Positions 1 to 7,065 of a stretch of DNA of 10,000 bases are shown in pieces. This DNA comes from Calditerrivibrio sp. GTDB taxonomy: Bacteria > Chrysiogenota > Deferribacteres > Deferribacterales > Calditerrivibrionaceae. The stretch's first letter is position 1; every line of letters begins with the position of its first letter. The stretch is taken from positions 1 to 10,000 of the forward strand of contig JAIWOA010000003.1 of assembly GCA_020217115.1 (NCBI GenBank), given 5' to 3'. Under the pieces are notes generated by a model. The model was not told where the DNA came from. It ran no database searches and worked only from the letters and a program-made list of their open reading frames with translations. A program made the translations under genes and the position numbers.

Positions 1-2292
1 AGCCTTCATTCTGTTTATCTCAGAAAATGATACTGGAACGCCGAGGGAAGGTGTAGTAGTGCCTACTCTTCCTGGTAACATCATCATACAGTTATCTTCC
101 TTTGTAAATTCCCTATTTACAGCACCTATTGCCCTTGCAAGCTCATACCTCTCACTATTGGAAAGTTTTTTGAATTCATCTTCAGGAACGTAAATCAGGT
201 AATCTATCTTTTCAAAGATACTGCCCCCCATAAAATTCCCTTTTACTTTAAGGATAACAGAAAGATTTTCTATAATATCATCGTCCGACAACTGTTTGTT
301 TCCAATAATTGAGTTTGCCTGTAAAGGCCTGCATTGAACAAGATTTATCTTTGGCTCTTCAGGGCTGATAAAGTTTAGTGTAAATTCTATGTCCACAGGG
401 TGTTCATAATATTTTTCCAGTGTCTGAAGAACAGCTTTCAGGTAATCAAGAGTATTCGTATTATTTATCAGACCATTAAAGCTAAGGTATAGTATCTTTT
501 CAAACCTATTCTTTCTACTCTCAAGTGCCCTCTCTGTTGCAAAATCTCTAGATGCTACAAGATCAAGGAGCCATGGGGGGATTATACTATATACTTTGTT
601 AACCGGAACAGCATGTTTGCCAGCTTTGTCTATCTGAAGTGCATCGATAAACTTTTGTGAGTATTTTCTAATTTCATTTATATCATGATCTGTTTCTAAA
701 TTTGGATTACTAAGGGATATTATTTTAGAGTGTTCCCCTTCGTTGGTATTTACTGCCCTTGTGCCAAGCCCCAATACCAATCTTATCATCCCATCATAAG
801 GATTTATATCTTCATGCCATACATAGGTATTGTAAGACAAACCTACACCTGCCATATCAGGAAAATATAGATCCCCATGGTAGTTTCCAGAGACTCTCTG
901 CACCAGCACACACATCAATTCTTCAGATCTATCCAGCCCTCTCTCTTTACGGTAGATAAGAGCCTCTCTACTCATCGAACTTGAATATATCCGTTTTAAA
1001 GAATTAAGGAAGTCTTTGTACCTTTTCTCGGGAGATCCCGATATGGAAGAGAAAAAACTCTCATATTTCCCAGCAAAAGCGTTACCAAAACCATCCTCCA
1101 GAAGAGAACTTGATCTTATTACTATTGGATACTGTCCAAAATAGTTTAACATCAGTTTGAACTTTTCCTCTATATATTCAGGAAAATCACCTGTCAAAAA
1201 AAGTCTCTCAAGTTTCTCTCCGAAAACATAATACCCCTCTGGATCTTTCTGGGAAACAAAAAGATCCCACCATCCGTTATATATAATATATTCATAATAT
1301 ACATCTGATCCTATAAAAAATGAATCATGCTGTTCTGAAATATCATTCCAGAAATCAAGACGTTCCTCCAATATTTTTCTTGCAAGCAATACACCTGCAG
1401 CTTTCCCACCAATGAACCCAGTGCCGATAAGACGCTCTTTGATGTTTATCAGATCCTCCATTTTCATATAGGTTTTATAGAGAGAGATAATCTTTGGATC
1501 CCTGCTGATCATTAAGCTACAGATACGATCAAAAAGCTTCTCATATTCCTCAGATCCATATTTTGAGACCAATCTCTTGGCCATCATAAATAGTCTATCC
1601 CAATAATCAATATGCTTATCTATATCATTCTGTATAACACTACAGATAGATGTACTAAGATGTGTCACATGGTAACTTGATGTAACAGTTTCAAAATCAC
1701 CATTTTTAATGTATCTGTGGGGTAAAAACATCGTAGGAGAATGTCTTTCATATACTTTTAATGGATGAATGTAGTAATCATTGTTATAGTTTAGAACCTC
1801 CAGCATCACCTGGGTTGTATCCTGAATAGAACTAATAGTCTGAAAAGAATGATAATGTTTGTATATAGCAAAATACGAAACGGTATCAAATATATACAAA
1901 AAAGGACATGTTATCTTAAAAAAATTTGCCACCATCCAGTCAGTTGCCCAAAAGTTAACAAGATCGGACAGACAATCAAATATATAAAAAACCTCTTTAC
2001 CATTTTTATCGATCATATTGTAGATGCTCGATGCAAACTTCTCAAAACTACTTATATCAGGATGAAAAATATCTATTTTTGCCAGATTATCTATTAAAGG
2101 TTCATGGTTTGCAAATCTTACATAGACAACCTTCCTTTCTCCCATTATGGAAGACTCAACGAAAGGCTTGATAAAAAATTTGTAGTCCCTTATATTTGTA
2201 ATCTCCCATACTACATTGTCACCAAGTCTAATATTATCAAGTATTCTGTCGAGACCAAAAACACCTGAAGGTACAGGTTCCTTGAAATACAT
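1..2292 (-). CDS. KaiC-like/PPDK_N ATP-grasp fusion protein (PEP/pyruvate-binding domain protein), 3' end beyond window
   Basis: Open for 764 codons from the ATG at 2292 to the left edge with no stop, so the C-terminus is missing. Residues 1-205 resemble a KaiC/RecA-like domain: a GVFGLD opening (10-15), GDNVVW (24-29), and a Walker-B-like strand ending FDCLSD (105-110). No Walker A P-loop is present where one is expected after residue 24. Residues 289-660 match the PPDK_N ATP-grasp domain of PEP synthase/PPDK: GGKAAG (295-300), RSSSLLED (393-400), FAGKYES (406-412), GLGTR (508-512), DIEF (634-637) and QCRPLQ (653-658). The Arg, Asp/Glu and Gln positions that bind ATP/Mg in PPDK appear kept. 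No phosphohistidine (GGxTSHxA-like) domain appears in the 106 residues after QCRPLQ, so this is probably not a true PEP synthase. The start lies 2 bases after the korB-like stop, indicating an operon. The substrate is unknown. Confidence 0.85.
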   Translation of the reverse strand, partial: MYFKEPVPSGVFGLDRILDNIRLGDNVVWEITNIRDYKFFIKPFVESSIMGERKVVYVRFANHEPLIDNLAKIDIFHPDISSFEKFASSIYNMIDKNGKEVFYIFDCLSDLVNFWATDWMVANFFKITCPFLYIFDTVSYFAIYKHYHSFQTISSIQDTTQVMLEVLNYNNDYYIHPLKVYERHSPTMFLPHRYIKNGDFETVTSSYHVTHLSTSICSVIQNDIDKHIDYWDRLFMMAKRLVSKYGSEEYEKLFDRICSLMISRDPKIISLYKTYMKMEDLINIKERLIGTGFIGGKAAGVLLARKILEERLDFWNDISEQHDSFFIGSDVYYEYIIYNGWWDLFVSQKDPEGYYVFGEKLERLFLTGDFPEYIEEKFKLMLNYFGQYPIVIRSSSLLEDGFGNAFAGKYESFFSSISGSPEKRYKDFLNSLKRIYSSSMSREALIYRKERGLDRSEELMCVLVQRVSGNYHGDLYFPDMAGVGLSYNTYVWHEDINPYDGMIRLVLGLGTRAVNTNEGEHSKIISLSNPNLETDHDINEIRKYSQKFIDALQIDKAGKHAVPVNKVYSIIPPWLLDLVASRDFATERALESRKNRFEKILYLSFNGLINNTNTLDYLKAVLQTLEKYYEHPVDIEFTLNFISPEEPKINLVQCRPLQANSIIGNKQLSDDDIIENLSVILKVKGNFMGGSIFEKIDYLIYVPEDEFKKLSNSERYELARAIGAVNREFTKEDNCMMMLPGRVGTTTPSLGVPVSFSEINRMKA

Positions 2293-2294
2293 AA

Positions 2295-3143
2295 TTATCC
2301 CATCCTATCCATTATTGATGTTATATCCCTTTTATTAACCCCTTTTTCAAACAAAGAGGTATGGGAAATCTGAGGAAGCATCTCCTCTTGAGTTAATTTC
2401 TTAGTTTGATATATAACACCTATTGCAAGCTTATCCTCTTCCTGAATTATTCTAAGGGCATCTGCATAATTGCTTCGATCATACTCTTCAGTCAATTTAT
2501 AAACCTTTGAATCGTAATATTCATAGCTGTAGGTTTTTCCAAAGGTAACGCAGGGCTGCAAAACCTCTATGTGGGCAAAACCTTTGTGGTTAATCCCCTC
2601 TTTTATCAAATTTTTCAAATGTTCCATATCTCCAGAATAACCCCTTGCAACAAATGTAGCACCTGCGGATAGAGATATAAGCAAACCATTTAAAGGTTCA
2701 TCAATAACGCCATGGGGTGTTGATTTACTTTTCAATCCTCTGTCGGTTGTAGGAGATGCCTGTCCTGTAGTAAGACCATAAACATGGTTATTATGAACCA
2801 GATAGGTGATATCCAGATTTCTCCTTATTGCGTGTACAAAGTGACCCATCCCCATACCATAGCCATCTCCATCACCACCATTTATCAGGACAGTCAGCCT
2901 GTTATTTGCAAGCTTGACACCTGTGGCAACAGGCATAGTCCTGCCATGGAGTGTATGAAACCCATATGTTCTAAGATAGTTTAACATCTTACCCGAACAA
3001 CCTATCCCTGATATATTGACAATATCCTTCCCATTTATTCCAAGCTCTGCAAAAGCACCTTTTATAGCATTCCATATGGCAAAATTACCACAACCCGGAC
3101 ACCAATTTGGAAGTTTCCCTGAATTAAATTCCACAGCCTTCAT
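2295..3143 (-). CDS. korB: 2-oxoacid:ferredoxin oxidoreductase, beta subunit (TPP-binding)
   Basis: 282 residues, the usual length for KorB/PorB-type beta subunits. With the alpha subunit it oxidatively decarboxylates a 2-oxoacid to an acyl-CoA, passing electrons to ferredoxin, or runs in reverse as a synthase; cytoplasmic. The thiamine diphosphate motif runs from GDGDG (90-94) to NN (118-119), followed by VYGLTTGQASPTT, typical of the Kor branch. Four cysteines, C15 and C18 (WCPGCGN), C49 (GIGCSGK) and C198 (QPCVTFG), match the [4Fe-4S] ligands of two-subunit archaeal-type enzymes. The ATG overlaps the alpha-subunit TGA by four bases, with a GGGGGT element 6 bases upstream as the likely ribosome-binding site. 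The exact substrate (2-oxoglutarate, pyruvate or other) cannot be read from the sequence, so the symbol denotes the family. Confidence 0.93.
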   Translation of the reverse strand: MKAVEFNSGKLPNWCPGCGNFAIWNAIKGAFAELGINGKDIVNISGIGCSGKMLNYLRTYGFHTLHGRTMPVATGVKLANNRLTVLINGGDGDGYGMGMGHFVHAIRRNLDITYLVHNNHVYGLTTGQASPTTDRGLKSKSTPHGVIDEPLNGLLISLSAGATFVARGYSGDMEHLKNLIKEGINHKGFAHIEVLQPCVTFGKTYSYEYYDSKVYKLTEEYDRSNYADALRIIQEEDKLAIGVIYQTKKLTQEEMLPQISHTSLFEKGVNKRDITSIMDRMG

Positions 3144-4819
3144 ATAATACCCCCAAGTAACTTTTCCCTGAGTTCTTCAATAAAAAATGGTCTACCATCA
3201 TATTTCAGTAATCTTTTACTGATCAAGATACCTGTATGTTCAGCAATAATATCCCCCAGTTGCCCTGTCTTATTATTTTCCACAAGAACAAGATCTTTAC
3301 CTTCCAGCATACCCTTTACTTTATACCAATCGATGGGATGTATAGCAGAAAAATGTATAAAATTTACCATTTCGGTATCTTTTATGATCTCCATCATCTG
3401 TCCTTTTAGAGAACCCCAGCAAACTACTGTCAATTCTGCATCAGAATTACCATAAAGTTTTGGAATTGGGAGATCATTCTTTATAAAATCTATTTTTTTA
3501 AACCTTCTATCCTGTTGCATCACCCTGTTTTCACCATCGTCAGTCACAAAACCGAACTGATCATGCTCATTGCCAGAAGCTTTATACAAACCACCAGGTA
3601 CACCGGGAAATGTTCTACAACCTATCCCCTTTTCCACTTCCTTGTATCGTGGATAAAATTCCATAGTTTTTTCCGGATCTCCATCAAATAGGAACCCCCT
3701 ATCTATTGATAATTCTGAAGTATCAAAACGTTTAGTGGAAAAATATGATTCCGAAAGGAACTTATCACTCATAACAAAAACTGGTACATGGTATCTCTCT
3801 GCCAGATTAAATGCTTCAAAGGTGTAGTAAAAAAGCTCATCAACATCCCCCGGAGTAAAAACTATTCTAACAAATTCATCCTGAGATGCATTTAAAATAA
3901 ATTTTAGATCTGACTGCTCAGTCCATGTTGGCATCCCGGTGGCAGGTCCAGGTCGCTGACTTTCAACAATCACGATAGGAGTTTCAGCTATAGCTGCAAG
4001 TCCAAGACCCTCAACCATCAAAGAGAAACCTCCTCCTGCCGTGGCCACCATACTTCTTGCCCCAGCAAAGCTTGCACCAATAGCCATATTTATTGCTGAT
4101 ATCTCATCTTCTGTATGCTTGGTAATAATATTATATCTCCTTTCCTCCTCTGCCAGAAAATGTAGAATAGAGGATGCAGGAGTCATAGGGTATGTGGCAA
4201 AAAAGTTTACACCTGCGGCAATTGCTCCCATCGAAATAGCCTCATTTCCTGTAAGAACTATATTCTCCGTCAAGTCCTCAAAGTGGTCAACTTTGAAAAG
4301 AGTTTCATTAACTGCATGATACCCCAATTCAGCTCCTCTTAGATTTATATTAAAGAGCTTTTCTGAAGGATAAAACTCTCGTAATAGAGACTCAAGAACT
4401 TTGAAGTCGATACCCATAAGTTTTATAAGACTGCCCATCGCAATGCTATTTTTTACTACTTCATTAGCTTCAAGGCTTTTTACAATACTTTTAAAAGGGA
4501 CATTTACAACCTTACCTTTTATTTTCTCTATTTCTTTGCTGTTTTCTATGTCCAGAATAACAAACATCTCCTCAGTAATCTTCTCTTTTTGTATAGCAAC
4601 ATCAGCAAGTGCCACCAATATATTGTATGAGCTGAATGGTGCATTTATAAATCTTTTATCAGCTTCAATGAGAAAAGAGTTGTACCCTCCCCTTATCAGA
4701 GATGGATATTCCGGATACCCATGCACGTAGTATCCAGATCTCTTAAATAGCTTTAACAACATCAATCCAGAACTCATTATTCCAAGTCCAGCTGGACCCC
4801 CAATTTTTATCCCAAACAT
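3140..4819 (-). CDS. korA: 2-oxoacid:ferredoxin oxidoreductase, fused gamma-alpha subunit
   Basis: 559 residues, the length expected for the fused form. Residues 1-175 are the gamma domain (GGPAGLGI at 7-14, then GYPEYPSLIRGG at 34-45). Residues 188-380 are the pyrimidine-binding alpha domain, with YPMTP at 210-214 (usually YPITP), HTEDE at 235-239 (its Glu probably activates thiamine diphosphate), and ESQRPGPATGMPT at 286-298. A conserved GNEHDQFG element lies at 416-423. Residues 460-555 form the C-terminal transketolase-like domain, with the ENNKTGQLG element at 514-522. It pairs with the beta subunit encoded next. GAGGTG (complement of 4824-4829), overlapping the stop of the preceding DUF2156 gene, is a strong ribosome-binding site and fixes the start. 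No delta/ferredoxin subunit is encoded alongside, consistent with the two-subunit enzyme type that uses separate ferredoxin. Confidence 0.94.
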   Translation of the reverse strand: MFGIKIGGPAGLGIMSSGLMLLKLFKRSGYYVHGYPEYPSLIRGGYNSFLIEADKRFINAPFSSYNILVALADVAIQKEKITEEMFVILDIENSKEIEKIKGKVVNVPFKSIVKSLEANEVVKNSIAMGSLIKLMGIDFKVLESLLREFYPSEKLFNINLRGAELGYHAVNETLFKVDHFEDLTENIVLTGNEAISMGAIAAGVNFFATYPMTPASSILHFLAEEERRYNIITKHTEDEISAINMAIGASFAGARSMVATAGGGFSLMVEGLGLAAIAETPIVIVESQRPGPATGMPTWTEQSDLKFILNASQDEFVRIVFTPGDVDELFYYTFEAFNLAERYHVPVFVMSDKFLSESYFSTKRFDTSELSIDRGFLFDGDPEKTMEFYPRYKEVEKGIGCRTFPGVPGGLYKASGNEHDQFGFVTDDGENRVMQQDRRFKKIDFIKNDLPIPKLYGNSDAELTVVCWGSLKGQMMEIIKDTEMVNFIHFSAIHPIDWYKVKGMLEGKDLVLVENNKTGQLGDIIAEHTGILISKRLLKYDGRPFFIEELREKLLGGII

Positions 4820-4822
4820 ATT

Positions 4823-5671
4823 TCACCTCAAACTTAATCTATACTTGTGAAGCAGAATATCAGGTTCATAGGAAGATTTGGCAAGCCTTAGAGAAGGTTT
4901 CCCCAAATCCTGCTCAAAATTCAAATAAGTATACCTTTTAGGAAGCATATTTGCAAAACTATTATAAATATACTGGTACACCCCTTTATAATCTTTTATC
5001 CCCTTTGCAAAGTGTATGACAAATGTATCATTGTTTATCTCTTCACCCATTATGAAACCTACAGGTTTATCTTCCACATAGTATATTATACCACATATTA
5101 CAAGTTCTTCAGAATATTTTATTGCATCCATATTAGCAAGATAATCTGTATCAGCTACACTTTCACCAATGGAGATCTGCCACTGCTCCAGAATATAGAT
5201 TGCATCATCCTTTGTATCCTCTACCAAAGGCTTAATTTCTGCCTTATAATTCTCTGTAAACTGCTTTAATAGATTTCTTTTCCCGTGTAGATTTCTCCCT
5301 TTGAATGTTGTCATCTTGTCCAGCGTAAAGATATAGTCTGTATCATCGAGGTTCGAGGTAATTATATATTTGTCTTCATATTTTTTTACCCATTCATACT
5401 CAAGGGGGAATATAAAATCAATATCTTCTAACAACCTATCAATCTCTTTTGTGCTCAAAAGATTAAAATCAAAGGTGGGCATATAATATTTTTTACCATC
5501 GTATGTGACCCCCTTAATGAGTATATCCTCTCCATAACATACTTCATATTTATGATTTCGTCTGAAAAGGTAAAGGTTTGCAAAGCTGTACTCAGATATT
5601 CTTGTATCAATATTTTTTAACTTTTTAAAAAGTAATTCCTTATGTTTTAAATCAAGTGCTTCAGATTTCAT
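4823..5671 (-). CDS. DUF2156 (LPG_synthase_C-like, GNAT-fold) protein
   Basis: 282 residues, predicted soluble, without signal peptide or membrane segment. It matches the DUF2156/phosphatidylglycerol lysyltransferase C-terminal family: SEYSFANLYLFR (26-37), LHGKRNLLKQF (128-138), VGFIMGEEI (204-212, a GNAT-like core strand), and NFEQDLGKPSLRLAKSSYEP (251-270), the family signature near the C-terminus. In MprF this fold moves an aminoacyl group from tRNA to phosphatidylglycerol. Stand-alone cytosolic members are common and their role is not settled, so I assign no reaction. The start overlaps the end of the MATE gene by 11 bases, and GAGGAG (complement of 5683-5688) lies 11 bases upstream, rather far but the best candidate. 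Only 3 bases separate its stop from korA, so it is cotranscribed. No truncation or frameshift is seen. Confidence 0.87.
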   Translation of the reverse strand: MKSEALDLKHKELLFKKLKNIDTRISEYSFANLYLFRRNHKYEVCYGEDILIKGVTYDGKKYYMPTFDFNLLSTKEIDRLLEDIDFIFPLEYEWVKKYEDKYIITSNLDDTDYIFTLDKMTTFKGRNLHGKRNLLKQFTENYKAEIKPLVEDTKDDAIYILEQWQISIGESVADTDYLANMDAIKYSEELVICGIIYYVEDKPVGFIMGEEINNDTFVIHFAKGIKDYKGVYQYIYNSFANMLPKRYTYLNFEQDLGKPSLRLAKSSYEPDILLHKYRLSLR

Positions 5672-6974
5672 ATTTTATCCATCTCCTCGAATAGTATCTT
5701 TTAAAAATCAACATAGCCTGTACAATTATCGAAATTGTCATTGCCCACCATATGCCGTAAGCTCCAAATCCCAATACAACTCCGAGAAAAGCCAGCGGTA
5801 TCCTTACACCCCAGAGGGATCCAAGTATCCTTTTCATCGTTGCCTTAGTATCCCCAGCTCCATTTAATCCTCCAATAAGTATTGTTCCTATTGCCATGAA
5901 AGGTTCACTTATAGCACTTATGTATATGTAATGGATACTTGCTTTGACAACACCTTCATCTTTGGAAAGTAAGTTAGCTATATTTTCGGCATTAAAAACT
6001 ACTAACATCGTCATGATAGATATTATAGCAGATCCTATAATAGTTGTCCATAAAGAATTCCTGTAGGCATCTTCATACCTTTTTTCTCCAAGTAGATTCC
6101 CAATTATTACAGCGTTTGCCATACTAAATGCAAAGGATGGAAGAAAAATGATCGACTCTATTCTCATCCCATTAGTAAAGGCTGCCATAAAAGTGGTATT
6201 CTTCTCAGGCAATTTACTTATAAGAACATATATTATGATAGAGGCTAACTGCCACCCTATCTGCACAATACTAGTTGGCCAACCTATACTGATAGCTTTT
6301 TTAAATAGATTCTTATCAAAAATTCTTACCTTGAATATCGCATCCCTTAGATGATAAATATTTATCAAAGCTCCAACGAAGATTGCCGTTAAAGTAGACA
6401 ACACCAACCCCCTAAAACCTACCCCAAGATAAAAAACATAAAGTATATTTGTCCCTATATTTAGTACGCAAACTATAGACATAGTAATAAGTGATTTTTT
6501 TATCATTTTGCTTGACCTTAATATTCCGTTTGTCACTATTAGCAGATAATGGAATACGATCATAAAGATATATATCTCTAAAAATGACCTTATATAATAT
6601 TTTAACTCCTCTGGAGGTGATAATATATCATTTATAAGTGGGGTTAAAATAAAAGCTATGGATGCAAGTATGATGGAAATAAAGAAAACAGCTACAACTG
6701 CAGTGTAGGATAATTTATAAAACTCCTGTTTTTCTGCTGTAAAAAGCCTTGATGCCACTGCAACTACCCCTATGTTGAAGGCATTTCCTACAACTATCAA
6801 AATGAAGTATATCTGTGAAACAAAACCTATTGAAGCCTGTACCTCTTTGGAAATCTTCCCAGCTATATACACATCTGTAATCCCTATTGCAAATTCAAAA
6901 AACATAATAAGTACCATAGGCCAGCTGTTTGACCAACTATTTCTTACATAATCTAACATAGACTTATTTTCCAT
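5661..6974 (-). CDS. MATE family efflux transporter
   Basis: 437 residues with about 12 hydrophobic segments, full length for the MATE/NorM family of the MOP flippase superfamily, located in the cytoplasmic membrane. Two MatE repeats lie at roughly 12-175 and 225-395. Family features include an acidic residue in the first membrane helix (GITDVYIAGK, D34), the second-repeat entry ISIGWPTSIVQ (228-238), and GGLNGAGDTKATM (368-380). Such proteins export cationic drugs or metabolites, or move lipid-linked substrates, using a Na+ or H+ gradient; the substrate here is unknown. It is the first gene of the minus-strand operon. AAAGGT (complement of 6983-6988), 8 bases before the ATG, supports the start. 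Its 3' end overlaps the DUF2156 gene by 11 bases, suggesting translational coupling and perhaps a shared job. Confidence 0.93.
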   Translation of the reverse strand: MENKSMLDYVRNSWSNSWPMVLIMFFEFAIGITDVYIAGKISKEVQASIGFVSQIYFILIVVGNAFNIGVVAVASRLFTAEKQEFYKLSYTAVVAVFFISIILASIAFILTPLINDILSPPEELKYYIRSFLEIYIFMIVFHYLLIVTNGILRSSKMIKKSLITMSIVCVLNIGTNILYVFYLGVGFRGLVLSTLTAIFVGALINIYHLRDAIFKVRIFDKNLFKKAISIGWPTSIVQIGWQLASIIIYVLISKLPEKNTTFMAAFTNGMRIESIIFLPSFAFSMANAVIIGNLLGEKRYEDAYRNSLWTTIIGSAIISIMTMLVVFNAENIANLLSKDEGVVKASIHYIYISAISEPFMAIGTILIGGLNGAGDTKATMKRILGSLWGVRIPLAFLGVVLGFGAYGIWWAMTISIIVQAMLIFKRYYSRRWIKYEI

Positions 6975-7065
6975 ATATCACTACCTTTAAAAAAAATCTT
7001 TATTTTTAATATTTTTTATATTAAACATAATATAACTGTTCTATAATTATACTATAAGGTGGCAG
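6975..7065. promoter_or_regulatory. Divergent intergenic region with candidate bidirectional promoter
   Basis: This 91-base, very AT-rich gap separates the two divergent operons and must carry the promoters for both unless transcription reads in from further away. A perfect palindrome TATAATTATA at 7042-7051 supplies a consensus -10 hexamer on the plus strand (7042-7047) and on the minus strand (7051 down to 7046). Recognisable -35 boxes are weak on both strands: TATTAA at 7019-7024 on plus, and nothing convincing on minus. A second plus-strand candidate -10 is TATAAC at 7031-7036. Start sites are therefore uncertain. An eight-T run on the minus strand (complement of 6989-6996) sits just before the MATE ribosome-binding site. 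No riboswitch-like fold or terminator hairpin was recognised. Confidence 0.45.
7056..7062 (+). promoter_or_regulatory. Ribosome-binding site of the hemX-like gene
   Basis: AAGGTGG lies 3 bases (6 from its first GG pair) before the ATG at 7066 and decides this start. If the palindromic -10 at 7042-7047 is used, the leader upstream of it would be only a few bases long. Confidence 0.6.

Noticed and set aside
1849..2097. 82-codon plus-strand open frame
   Set aside because: It is opposite the continuous 764-codon minus-strand KaiC-like/ATP-grasp frame and looks like low-complexity AT-rich translation.
1..2292. Calling the left-edge gene ppsA (phosphoenolpyruvate synthase)
   Set aside because: Only the ATP-grasp domain of PEP synthase is present; the N-terminal 205 residues are foreign to PEP synthase, and the phosphohistidine domain does not follow where expected.
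4041..4730. Two plus-strand open frames (4041-4319 and 4401-4730) opposite the korA-like gene
   Set aside because: They lie entirely antisense to strongly conserved oxidoreductase domains, have no ribosome-binding site or recognisable protein family, and their composition mirrors the opposite strand.
6989..6996. Eight-base A/T homopolymer before the MATE ribosome-binding site as a phase-variation tract
   Set aside because: Such a run is expected by chance in a gap this AT-rich, and there is no sign of variability from a single sequence.
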